Shown here: positions 41,994-55,800 of the stretch, one piece after another | How positions within the stretch are numbered: position 1 is the first letter of the stretch | Layout: the number at the start of each line of letters is the position of its first letter | Assembly (NCBI GenBank): GCA_028284865.1 | Contig: JANQQV010000017.1 | Span: 1-64,000 of the forward strand | Length of the DNA stretch: 64,000 bases | From: Rhodothermales bacterium | GTDB lineage: Bacteria; Bacteroidota; Rhodothermia; Rhodothermales; UBA10348 | Direction of reading: 5' to 3' | The notes under the pieces: generated by a model | Told to the model about the DNA's origin: nothing | The model's database searches: none | Seen by the model: only the letters and a program-made list of their open reading frames with translations | Position numbers and translations under genes: made by a program

Positions 41994-44846
41994 ATGCACA
42001 CGTCGCTCGTTCGTCCCTTAGTTGCAGCCCTCCTTTTCCTGGCTCTTGGCGCACTCAGTCTGGACGCCCAAGCCCAGAAGAAAGACCTCACCCTGGAAGA
42101 CTATGACGAGTGGGAGCGGATTGGAATCAACGTGCTCTCGCCCGACGGATCCTGGTTCGCCTGGACAGAAACCAAGGTCGAAGGCCCCACGACCCTGCAC
42201 GTTCGTGCCGTTGAGGGTGAGGACATTCATTCATTTCTCTACGGCAATCAGCCGCGGTTCTCGGGCGATTCTGGATGGCTCGCGTTCACGATCGGGATGT
42301 CCGAGGACGACGAAGAGAAACTGGAGAAGGCCAAAAAGCGGGTCGAGATGTCCCTGGGCATCATGAACTTGGCCACGGCTTCGGTCGACACGGTCGAATA
42401 TGTCCAAACGGCGTCCTTCTCTGACGATGGTCGCTTCCTGGCCATCCGGAAGTATGCCGAAGAGGGCAGTGATGGTGGCGCGGATCTGGTCATCCGGAAT
42501 CTGGCGACCGGCTCGATGTACGCCATGGGCAACGTGGGTTCCTACGCATTCAGCCCGGAAGGCGCGCATCTGGCCGTCACGATTGACGCTGTCGAGAAAC
42601 TGGGCAATGGTGTGCAGCTGATCGACCTGTCTGACAACTCGGTGCGCATCCTGGACAGCGACGAAAAGGACTACTCCAGCCTGACGTGGCGCGACGACTC
42701 GTTTGATCTGGCCTTCCTGAAAGAGGGCGAAAGGATGGGCGAAGATTTCCCCGATCACCACGTCATGGTCTATCGCGGCGTGGATACGGGCGGCGAGCTG
42801 TTCGCCCTGGATGTGACCGGTCGGGATGATGTGTCCGAGGACTACCGGATTGCCAGTGAAGGCGGCGTTCGCTTCTCCGAAGACGGCTCCCGCGTGTTCA
42901 TCGGATTGAAAGAGCGCTACCAGGAAGAAGAGGAAGAAGAGGCTACCGAAGAGAAATCCGAAGAGGCCGATGAGGAGGAAGAAAAAAGCGAAGAGGACTC
43001 GGACGATCCGGACGACAAAACAAATGCAGAGCGTGACAAAGACTTGGATCCGCCGGGAGTCGACGTCTGGCACTGGAACGATCCTGTCGTTCAGCCGCGC
43101 CAGGGCGTGATGGCGAATCGCGACCGCAACTTCACGTACATGACGTCCTGGGTGCTCGATGACGATCGCGTGGCCAAGCTGGCGGACAACAACATTCGCA
43201 ACTTGACCTTGACCGGCGATCAACGCCATGCCGTTGGATACGACGAAACGCCGTATCAGCCGCAGCTTCGGGAGTCTTGGAGTGATGTATACGTCCTCGA
43301 CACCACAACGGGGGATCGCACGAAGGTGCTCGAGCGCATCGAGAATGTGAGTGTTTCGCCCGATGGCGCCTACGTGATCTACTTCCGCGCTGACGATTGG
43401 TGGAGCTACTCCGTCGAAAATGACGAGCACACCAATTTGACCGAAGACATCGATACCCGATTCAACAACTTCACGGCCATTTACGGCCGCGAAGAAGATC
43501 GCCCGTTCGGTACCGGGCAGTGGGTCGACGGTGACAACGCCGTTCTACTCTACGATCAGTTCGATGTCTACCGAGTGGATGCTGACGGCAGTGGCGTCGA
43601 GCGACTGACCTTCGGCACGGCTGACAGCGTACGTTTCCGTCAGCTTCGAGTCGATTGGGACAACGAGACCTTGGCCGCCGACGGGCCGATCTATTTCAGT
43701 GCCTATGGCGATGAGACGAAAGATTCGGGCTTCTACGTGTGGCAGAAGAACCCATCGCGCAGCGAAGATGGTGGTACGCTGGACCGGCTGGTGTACGAGC
43801 CGCGCATGATCAATCAGCTACGCCGCGCCGAGGATGCGGAAGTGTTCACGTTCATGACGCAGAAGGCCGATGAGTCACCGAACATCTACGCGGTGGATGC
43901 CTCGTTCTCCAACCCCATCCAGCTGACGGACACCAACCCTCAGCAGGAGGACTACAAGTGGGGTCATACGGAGCTGGTCGACTTCGTGAACGCCAATGGC
44001 GTGCCGCTGCAGGGTCGGCTGTTGTATCCGGCCGACTACGAAGAGGGCAAGCAATACCCGATGATCGTGTACATCTATGAGCTGCGCAGCCAGAGTCTGC
44101 ACAGCTACACGATGCCGAGCCGTACGAGTGCCTACAATCAGCGTCGTTTCTCGTCGGACGGGTATTTCGTCTTTGAACCCGATATCGTCTACCGCCTCCG
44201 TGATCCCGGTGTGTCGGCGGTCGAAGCGCTCGTTCCGGCGGTCGAAGCCGTGGTGGCTACTGGTATGATCGACGAAGAGCGCATCGGACTAACCGGTCAC
44301 TCATGGGGCGCCTACCAAACGTCTTTTGTCGTGACCCAGACGGACATTTTCTCGGCTGCCGTGGCTGGCGCGCCGCTGACCAACATGATTTCGATGTACA
44401 ACTCGATGTACTGGAATTCGGGTGGCACGGACGCGACGATCTTCGAAGTCAGCCAGGGCCGCTTCCCGCAGCCTTACTGGGAGGACATGGAGAAGTACAT
44501 CCAGAACTCACCCGTTTTCCTGGCCGAGAACATTAATACGCCGCTGCTGGTGGCCTTTGGTGATGAGGACGGCGCCGTGGACTTCAACCAGGGCGTCGAG
44601 CTTTACAACACCATGCGCCGCCTGCAGAAGGAGTTTGTGCTGCTGGTCTATGATGGCGAAAACCACGGTCTGCGCCTGAAGCAGAACCAGCTCGACTACG
44701 CCAACCGGACGCACGACTGGTTCAATCACTTCCTGCGCGATCGCGAGCCAGCCGCTTGGATCACGGATGGCATCCCATTCCTGGAGAAAGGACTGGAAAA
44801 AAAGAAAGCGGACGAAGCGCGGAAGAAAGCGGCTAGCGACGAATAG
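41994..44846 (+). CDS. Exported S9 prolyl-oligopeptidase-family peptidase with acidic insert
   Basis: 950 residues with a signal peptide ending AQAQ. The beta-propeller part has WD40/PD40-like strands (LSPDGSWFAW); the catalytic domain carries LTGHSWGAYQT (Ser770), AFGDEDGAVDF (Asp) and GENHGLRLK (His). An acidic low-complexity loop at residues about 310-350 (alternating Glu, Lys, Asp) interrupts the propeller. Unlike the DPP IV gene at 8111 it has GHSWG rather than GHSGG. Peptide-bond cleavage after Pro or Ala is typical of the family; substrate unknown. Confidence 0.92.
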   Translation: MHTSLVRPLVAALLFLALGALSLDAQAQKKDLTLEDYDEWERIGINVLSPDGSWFAWTETKVEGPTTLHVRAVEGEDIHSFLYGNQPRFSGDSGWLAFTIGMSEDDEEKLEKAKKRVEMSLGIMNLATASVDTVEYVQTASFSDDGRFLAIRKYAEEGSDGGADLVIRNLATGSMYAMGNVGSYAFSPEGAHLAVTIDAVEKLGNGVQLIDLSDNSVRILDSDEKDYSSLTWRDDSFDLAFLKEGERMGEDFPDHHVMVYRGVDTGGELFALDVTGRDDVSEDYRIASEGGVRFSEDGSRVFIGLKERYQEEEEEEATEEKSEEADEEEEKSEEDSDDPDDKTNAERDKDLDPPGVDVWHWNDPVVQPRQGVMANRDRNFTYMTSWVLDDDRVAKLADNNIRNLTLTGDQRHAVGYDETPYQPQLRESWSDVYVLDTTTGDRTKVLERIENVSVSPDGAYVIYFRADDWWSYSVENDEHTNLTEDIDTRFNNFTAIYGREEDRPFGTGQWVDGDNAVLLYDQFDVYRVDADGSGVERLTFGTADSVRFRQLRVDWDNETLAADGPIYFSAYGDETKDSGFYVWQKNPSRSEDGGTLDRLVYEPRMINQLRRAEDAEVFTFMTQKADESPNIYAVDASFSNPIQLTDTNPQQEDYKWGHTELVDFVNANGVPLQGRLLYPADYEEGKQYPMIVYIYELRSQSLHSYTMPSRTSAYNQRRFSSDGYFVFEPDIVYRLRDPGVSAVEALVPAVEAVVATGMIDEERIGLTGHSWGAYQTSFVVTQTDIFSAAVAGAPLTNMISMYNSMYWNSGGTDATIFEVSQGRFPQPYWEDMEKYIQNSPVFLAENINTPLLVAFGDEDGAVDFNQGVELYNTMRRLQKEFVLLVYDGENHGLRLKQNQLDYANRTHDWFNHFLRDREPAAWITDGIPFLEKGLEKKKADEARKKAASDE

Positions 44847-44875
44847 CTGGGCTTTGGCCGGGCCTTGAACAACGA

Positions 44876-44904
44876 GGGGCGGCCGGACTAAGTCCGGCCG
44901 CCCC
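44876..44904. terminator. GC-rich hairpin between convergent genes
   Basis: Bases 44876-44889 and 44891-44904 form an inverted repeat with a single central base (about 11 bp usable stem with a 7-base loop). It lies between the S9 peptidase and the convergent AbgT gene and could stop both transcripts. Only TTTT at 44911-44914 follows. Confidence 0.7.
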
Positions 44905-44930
44905 GTTGCATTTTGGAAGATGTGCGCGGC

Positions 44931-46490
<1,560 letters not shown>

Positions 46491-46831
46491 GGAAGGTTTT
46501 GTCAAGTGCGGCTTGAGGTTACGAAATCATCGTCCGGTTGACAATTCCAGGAGTCACTCAGTGGGCCATTGCGAACTTCGTCAATACCAACGGAACAGGG
46601 CATTGAAGTGGCTCTACCTCTTACATACATTAAAATCGTTCACTACTTGCCGAGGAGCGCTTTGCAATGCCTTGACAACCAATACGATAGCCGGATCCCG
46701 ATGGAAGCCGTGAGTCGCCGATCCGGTAGGCTCCTTGAGCATCCCTCACGTTTCTGATACCAGCAACAATGCTTCAAGCTTGTCGGCTTGCTGCGTTTCC
46801 AGACAGCTACCCCCTCCAACCCGCCACCAAC
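46491..46831. other. Divergent intergenic region between abgT-like and giant adhesin genes
   Basis: This 341-bp gap holds the promoters of both neighbours. TTGACA boxes lie near 46537 and 46670 but no convincing -10 partner is seen at the right distance. No ORF with coding character, tRNA or repeat was recognised. Confidence 0.5.
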
Positions 46832-49800
46832 ATGTATTCCCGTTTTTTCCGCTCATCGAGATCCGCGACTTGGGTCCTGGGTCAGGCAGCTTTGATGCTC
46901 TCCATTCTGGCTATTGGTCTGAATCCGAATGAAGCTCGGGCTCAAACCATTTTCGCAGAGAGCTCCACCGGATCAGAGGTGTTCGGATTGGGGAATCACG
47001 GGCAGTCCTTCACGGCTGCATCGACCGGTACGTTGGGATCGTGGGAAATGAAGATCAACGGATCTATCAATGGCAGCGACGGAACGTATTACCTCTACGA
47101 AGGCGCCGGGTGTGGTGGCACCCTTCTTTCAACGGGAAATTTCATCAATGCCACGGGCAATGGAGTCGGCGGGGACTTCGTACCGGTTCTGGGATTCGGC
47201 AGCGACGGTGTCAGTGTTACGAGTGGTCAGGTTTACACGATTCGTTTTAGCCACAGCGCGGGAAACCGTTTTGCCGCGACCTCCAGCGGCAACCCGTATG
47301 CCGGTGGTGACTACTATTCCCAGTGCCAGCCCTCGTTTTCAAATGCCTATTCACCTGCTGAATGGGTGTTCAGAGCGTCATCCACGATCGTGGTTAGTCC
47401 AAATACGGCGCCGACGGTAACCGGTGTGCCGTCCGACCTGACGTTCACAGAGGACACCCAGGGCAATGTGGACCTGTCAGCTGTGACCGTGGCCGATGCG
47501 GATGGGGACAATGTGACCGTCACGCTCACGGCGTCTGCGGGTACATTCGCCGCCCCGATCAATGATTTCAATGTGACCGAAGGCCGAAGCAATGGCAACA
47601 CGGTCGTAACGTTGAGCGGAACTGCCGCTGCGGTGACTACCTATCTCGATACCGCATCCAATCTGAAGTACACTCCGGCTGCCAATTCTAGCGGAAATGA
47701 TGTCGCGACCATAACAGTGAAAGCCAACGACGGCACGACCGATTCGACGGAGCACACGGCGAATGTGGATGTGACGGCGGTTAATGACCCGCCAGTTCTG
47801 GATGATTCTCAGTCTCCTATACTGACGGCGATCGATGAGGACGCCGGTGATGACGACGGTAGTGGAGCAGACGGAGACGACGATGCCACAGCAAACACAA
47901 ACAACCCAGGCACCACGGTCGGCACGATCGTGGTCGATGGTTCGATAACCGATGTGGATGGCGCAGTCGAAGCCATCGCCGTGACTGGCGTCGACAATAC
48001 TAACGGGGTGTGGCAATACTCGACGGATGGAGGGACGAGCTGGAACAACTTCAGCGGCACGACCGGTTCATCGGTTGACTTGAGCGCCACCGCTCGTCTC
48101 CTGGATGGTACGAATGCGAATCACAAGATTCGTTTTGTGCCCGACATGGATTACAACGGGACCGCGACATTCACCTTCAGAGCGTGGGACAAGAGCACGG
48201 GCACGGCCGGTGCCACAGCGGATGCATCCAGTGGGGGAACAGGAGATTCGGCTTTCTCAACCGCCACGGATACGACGTCCATCACCATCAATTCTCTACC
48301 AGAGCTGGCCACCGTTACGACCACCGCTCCATCTGGCACAGGTATCTTCAATTCTACGCTGGGTGGCAATGTCACCGCTGATGGAGGAGGTGCCATATCT
48401 GAGCGTGGCGTCGTGTGGTCAGTCTCCGACAACACCCCGACAATCGGAGAGGCCAATGTCTTCAAGAACGACAATGGCGCAGGCACGGGCGTATTTAGTG
48501 AGACCATTTTCGGCTTGCAAGGCGCATCTACTACCCACTATGTACGAGCGTACGCTACAAATGCAGCTGGAACGGCTTATGGAGCAGTTCAGACGCTCCA
48601 GACTAACGATCTGGACTGGACGCTTCTGTCCCAGATCAGTGGCATTGTGGGCCCCGCGTCAGTAGTTGCTGAAGGCAACACGCTTTGGGTGGGATCCGTA
48701 GGTGGCTCCACTGTTGGGAAGATCTTCAAGACGACCAAAACAGATCGGTCAACGGACAATCCAATCTTTCAGGGCAATCAGATCTGGGACCTGTTCTTGG
48801 ACGGCAACAACCTGTTTGTAGCGGACAATGTCGGTGACGACATCATTCGCGTGGACAAGAACTCTGGGGCACAGCTGGATATCGCCTCGAACACGATGGA
48901 CAATCCGGTTGGGGTCACAACGGATGGGACGCATGTGTACGCCCTCGACCATCAAGGTGGATCAGGCGGCTATATTCGCCGATTCGACAAGACGAATCTG
49001 GGCGGTCCCACATCGATCGTGGTGTCGAATATCAATCTCGGAGCCGCCGTCGAGGTGGATGACACGTACATCTATTGGAATGAGCAGACGACGATCTACC
49101 GGACGCCCAAAGCGACTCCGGGTGTGAAGGAGCAGATCTGGACCGGATTCAACTATGCGTGGGGTATGCACTTGCATGGCGACATGCTCTACGTCATGGA
49201 CGAGGGTGCAAATAAGTTGTTTGCCGCCAACAAGGATGGCACGGGGATTCTTACTGAGATCCGTTCCGGACTGACGGGCGCACGAAGCGTGTACGTTGAT
49301 GGAGCAGGGGACATCTTCATGGGTCTCTGGTCAGGAGGTTCGGTTGTGAAACTGACCGAAACCGCTCCGACACTTGCCTGGACGGCGGCGTCACAATCAG
49401 CCTACGAACATGCTGGGACCGCGACCGCAACGGCGTCGTTGAGCGAAACAGTATTCACAGGAGGTCCAACGGTCACAGCAACCGTTGGCGTGGGCGGAAC
49501 GGCAACGAATACGACCGACTTCTCGCTCAACACAACGGCCATTTCGATTCCCGCAGGCACGGCAAGTCAGGACATCACAGTCACCATCGTCGATGACAGT
49601 TCGGATGAATCGGACGAAACGGTGGCTTTAAGTCTGACTGGAGTATCTGTGGCGCAAGCAGGAACTCCTGCGACGCACACGTTGACGATTCAGGATGATG
49701 ATCCCCAGGATTGGGGTGATGCGCCCAACGGTTCCTATCCTACCCTGGCCGCGAACAATGGGGCTCGACACATTGCCACCGGACCACATCTCGGCACGAA

Positions 49801-52800
49801 CCGAGATGGTGAGAGTGACGGTCAGCAAAATTCCGATGCCTCGGGTGACGATGGCGACGGAACGGACGATGACGATGGCGTTGCATGGGATGCCTTCCTG
49901 CAGCCGAATATGCAGGAGAACATCGTTGTTTCGGCTTCAGTAGCGGGCAAACTGGATGCCTGGATAGACTTTAACCGGGACGGGGATTGGGCAGACGCCG
50001 GAGAGCAAATATTCACGTCCCAAGACCTCACATCAGGCGCGAACAATCTGTCTTTCACTCCGCCAGCGGGAGCGTCATTGGGCGTGTCATTCGCACGATT
50101 CAGAGTCAGTACGGCTGGTGGTCTTGCGGTGACGGGCCTGGCCTCCGATGGGGAAGTTGAAGACTACCAGGTCACCATAGGTGTCAACCAAACGCCGACG
50201 GTATCTGGAGTCCCGTCTGACCTTTCTTTCACAGAGGACACGTCGGGGAATGTCGATCTGTCTGCTGTCACTGTAGCCGATGCTGACGGCGATGCGCTAA
50301 CCGTCACCTTGACGGCTTCGGCTGGCGTTTTCGGAACGCCAACTGATGGTGCAGCCGTGGGTGGAGGCGTGACGGAAGTGCGTGTCAGCGATACAGTGAT
50401 AACACTCGCCGGTGCTGCCGCCGACATCAATACCTACCTCGATTCTGCGACCAACATCACGTATACCCCGGCCCTCAATGTGAATGGCCAAGATGTCGCG
50501 ACGATCAAGGTTAAAGCGAATGATGGTACGGTTGATTCCGCCGAATCCACAGCCAACGTGGATGTCACGGCGGTGAACGACGATCCAACCGTGGTCTCGG
50601 TGCCCTCGGATGTGACAGTTGTAGAAGACACGCAAACCCAGGTGGATCTTTCGGCGCTCACGTTTGCCGATCTGGATGCGGGAACAGCTTCCGTGACGCT
50701 GACGGTGGCTGTCAACGCCGGAACGCTTGCCGCTTCGAGTGGCGGCAACGTGACGGTGGGTGGAAGCGGAACGGCAACGCTGACGCTCACGGGCACGGCG
50801 GCAAACATCGACACCTATCTCAATACGGCTTCGGCCATTCAGTACACGAGTGCCCTGAACGCCTTCGGTGACGATGCGGCGACACTGACGTTGACTGGAA
50901 ACGACGGCGGCGCAACCGGAACGGGCGGCGGCACGGCGGTGGCTCTCGGCACGGTGACTATCAATATCACGGCGGTTAACGATCCGCCCACGATCACAGG
51001 CATACCAGCGGACGCAACCGTATTGGAGGATGCCCATCCCGCGGCAAATGTTGATTTGTCCTCCATTACCGTTGGAGATCCCGATGGAGACCAACTCACG
51101 GTCACTATTGTATTTGACACGGAAACTAGAATTAGTGTGGGCACCACTCAGTCTCCTGGAGTGACTTTCACGTCGTCTAAGACTACCCTGACGGCAACGG
51201 GCTCTGCAGCCGCAATCAATACGTGGTTGGACCTCCCCAGCGCTGTTCAGTATGAGCTGCCAGTGAGTAATGCCCATGGAGACAACCTGTATTCATTTAC
51301 GGTCAAAGTGGGAGATGGCACTATCGACACCGCACCTGCAACCGTCAACCTTGATGTAGTTTCAGTAAATGACGCACCATCATTTACCACTCTCGGAAAT
51401 CAATTCATCCATGATGATATCGGCCCACAAACGATTGTGGGCTGGGCCTCCAATTTCTCGGCAGGACCTCCGGACGAGAGCGGGCAGGCCCTGGAACCCC
51501 TCTCAAGACGGATTCTCGATGGGGCCGACAAATTTGACGTATTGCCGTCTGTGGATGCTGCAGGTACGTTGACCTACACGCCCAAGCTGGGGGCGTCAGG
51601 AATTGCGCGATTTGCATTTGATCTCAAGGACAACGGAGGAACCGAAAATGGTGGGCGTGACACAGGTACGGGTATCCTCCTGTTCTTTCTCACCAGCACC
51701 AATTCTGCTCCTGTCATTTCGATTCCCGATTCACCGACCGTGACTGAAGATCAGAGTGTTGTGATCAATGGGATTTCAATCTCAGACCAGGATGCGGGAA
51801 CGAGCGATCTCTCTGTAACGCTCACGGCCTCGTCTACAGTAACATTGAAGCAAACCACGGGATTGACGATTACCGCTGGCGCAGACGGTACATCGTCTGT
51901 CACATTCACGGGAACTCTGGCAAACGTAAATGCAGCCTTGGACGGTCTCACTTATGCGCCGACTGCCAATCAGGTTAGTGGTGCTTCAATCAAGATTGAT
52001 GTCTCTGACAACGGCAATACAGGATCTGGCGGAGCATTGACCGATTCGAAAACACTGAATATTGCCGTTACGGCCGTCAACGACGACCCCACGGTTGTTT
52101 CGGTGCCGAGCGATGTTACTGTGATCGAGGATGTGGCCTCCAATGTGGACTTGTCAGCATTGACGTTTGGTGACGTCGATTCCGGCTCAAACGACATCAC
52201 GCTTCAGGTGGCTGTCGGAGTTGGTGTGCTGACCGCCTCTGATGCAGACGGAGTGTCGGTGACTGGAAGTGGTACTACCACGCTGACGTTGACAGGTACA
52301 GCAGGCGAGATAGATTCGTACCTGAATACGGCCTCTGCTATTCGCTATACCGGTGCTGGTGATGCTAATGGTGAAGATTCGGCTACCATCACCCTCACTG
52401 CCAATGACCAAGGACACACTGGAGCGGGAGGAGGAACGAGCGTTCAGCTGGCAACGATTAACATCGATATCACGGCAGTCAACGATGAGCCTTCATTTAC
52501 AAAAGGCGCTGACGTGACGGTCGGCGAAGACTCGGGCGCTTACTCAGCAGCCTTCGCCACAAACATCAGCGCGGGTCCGGCCGATGAGTCGGGCCAGACG
52601 CTCTCGTTCCACGTGATGAACAACACTAACGTGGGGCTCTTCGCTACGGCACCAGCCGTTGCAGCCAACGGAACGCTGACTTTCACGCCAGCCGATGCTC
52701 AGAATGGATCGGCTAACATCACGATTGAGCTGCGCGACGATGGTGGGACGGCCAATGGCGGCGATGACACAAGTCAGAGTGCGACGTTTACGATCAATGT

Positions 52801-55800
52801 CACTGCAGTCAATGACGATCCAACTGTTGCATCGGCGCCGACTGATGTAACCGTGGTCGAGGACACGCAGAGTCAGGTAGATCTATCTGCCCTCACGTTC
52901 GCCGACCTAGACTCAGGTGGCAATGATGTGGTGCTGACCGTGGCTGTTAACGCCGGTGTGCTATCGGCAGCAAGCGCCGGCGGTGTGACCGTCGGAGGCG
53001 ACGGCACCAATACGCTCACGCTCACGGGCACAGCGGCGAACATCGACGCATACCTCAATTCGGCAGCCGCCATCCAGTACACGGGCGCGGCCAATGCAAA
53101 CGGCGACGACGCGGCATCGGTCACGCTCATAGCGAACGACCAGGGCCACGTCGGAGCTGGTGGCGGAACGGATGTACAGCTCGCTACCGTCAACATCGAC
53201 ATCACACCCGTCAACGATCAGCCTTCATTCACGAAGGGCGCCGACGTGACGGTGAGTGAGGATGCTGGCGCGCAGACGGTGTCCAATTGGGCAACGAACA
53301 TCTCCGCCGGACCGGCCAACGAGGCGGCGCAGGCGCTGACGTTCAATGTCACGAATAACTCGAACGTGGGGCTGTTTGCCGCGCAGCCAGCCATCAGCGC
53401 TGACGGTACGCTCACGTTCACGCCCAACGACGGGCTGAGCGGGTTTGCGACCATTACGGTTGAGCTTCAAGATGATGCAGGCACAGCGAATGGCGGTGTG
53501 GATACCAGTGTCGAGGCGCGCTTCGTGATCACGGTGACCGGGGTTAACGATCCTCCGACACTAACCGTGCCAGCGACAGCGACTGTCGCAGAAGATGGAA
53601 GCGTAGCTATTGCCGGTATCACAGCGGGTGATGACGACTCAGGCTCGCTGACGCTTTCCGTGACGGCGACCTCGACGGCAACGCTGGGAACGACGACGGG
53701 CCTGACGGTCAGCTCTGGCGCGAACGGCTCGAGCGCCTTCACGATGCAGGGCTCGCCGGCCGATGTAGCCGCTGCTCTTGCGACGCTTACCTATGCTCCG
53801 AGCGCAAACCAGACGACGGGTGCATCGGTGACGATCAGCCTGAGCGATGGCGAGCTCACGGTCACCAAAACGATTGCCATCACGATTACGGCGGTCAATG
53901 ACCCTCCGATTGCGAACAATGACACGGCTTCGATGCCCTCGGGTTCGAGCATTTCAATCGATGTGCTTTCAAACGACTCCGACGTGGAGACCAGCACGCT
54001 CACGGTGGCATCTGTCACGACGCCTACGGTCGGTACAGCCACCATCAACGCCTCGGGCACAATCGACTTCACAGCCACGCTCGCCGCTGGTGGCACGTCG
54101 ACCTTCAGCTACACCGTCTCCGATGGTGATGGTGGCACGGCGACGGCCACGGTGACGGTCACGATCATTGGCCCAAGCTCCGACGGTGATGGAGTGGATG
54201 ACACGGTAGAAGCCAATGCGCCCAACGGCGGCGATGGCAACTTCGATGGCATGCCAGACTCGCAGCAGACCAATGTCGCCAGTCTTCCGATATCGGCAGG
54301 AGCGAGCCAGGGACAGTATCTGACGGTAGCCGCAGCACCAGGACTGGCGCTCGAGCAAACGGTAAACACGACGATACCCAACCCGGCAGCGGCGCCTACG
54401 GGAGTCACGTTCCCGATTGGCCGCGTGGCCTTCAACGTGAACAACCTCTCTGTGGGCCAGACAACATCGATCAACATCATCCTCCCACGCGGGGTGGTGG
54501 TGGATTCGTACTACAAGTACGGCCCGACACCGGACAATCCGACCGATCACTGGTACGAGTTTACTTACGACGGCGTCTCAGGCGCGGTCCTCTACCCGGA
54601 GACACCAGCCTTCCCGCCCTACATCGTGCTCTTCCTGCGCGATGGCGCGCGTGGTGATGCGGACCTGACGGCGAACGGCATCATCGATGACCCGGGCGTA
54701 CCCATCTTCCGCAACAACATGCTGCCCATGGCCGGCGCTGATGCCGTGACGATGGACGAGGACGCTAGCGCCGTGATCGACGTGCTGGCCAACGACACGG
54801 ATGCCGATGCCGATCCTCTGGCGGTCACCTTTGTCTTCGAGCCCACCAATGGCACGGCTTCGATCGATGATCAGGGCCGCGTCGTCTACACGCCAAACGC
54901 CGACTTCCACGGCACGGATACGTTTGACTATCTGGTCAGCGACGGCAACGGCGCGCCTTCAAGCGCAAGCATCATGGTAACGGTCAATCCGATCGAAGAC
55001 GCACCGGTTGCGATCGACGATACAGCTGCAACCGATGAGGAAGTGGCCGTCGTCGTACCGTTCTTCGCTAATGACTCGGACGCTGACGGCGATGCGTTGC
55101 ACCTTGTCGCGATCGACACTCCGATGAACGGCGAGGTGGTCTACAATAACGACAAGACGCTGACCTACACGCCGGCAACGGGCTTTAATGGCACGGACTC
55201 GTTTACCTATGTCATCAGTGACGGCAAGGCGCAGGCCACGGCCACGGTGACGATCACGGTAACCGGTACGAATGATGCGCCGGTGGGGGTAGCCGACACG
55301 ATTCAGATTGATGAGGACTCCAACTTCGCATTGAACGCGCTGCTTGCCAATGACACGGACGAGGATGGAGATCCACTGATCATTGTGGGTTGGACTGACC
55401 CTAAGAATGGTTTCGTTATGGGGGATGTGGTAGGCACGTTTTTCTACCAGCCCGCTTCAGACTTCTTCGGAACGGACAGCTTCACGTACACTGTGTCTGA
55501 CGGCCAAGCCACATCAACAAGCACGGTCTCGATTACCATCATCGCAGTCAATGATGCCCCCGTCTTCCAAAGCGAGGCGATCAATGGCCCGTTGGACGCC
55601 TTCTTCCTGTCTGAGACGCCCTACGAGGTCACATACATGGACGCTACGGACGTCGATGACACGCAGCTGAACTACACCTGGGAGCTCTCGACGACGGAGG
55701 ACTTCGCAGCGACGGTCATGAGCGTCGACGTCACAGGCGGAACAGCCAGTGTCCCGGCGGCTGATCTCATTGCGGCGCTCGAGCCCGAGGGGCTCGGCTT

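Noticed and set aside
42231-43430. 399-residue minus-strand frame
   Set aside because: Antisense to the S9 peptidase; its Phe/Leu-rich stretch is just the complement of the acidic GAA/GAG codon run.
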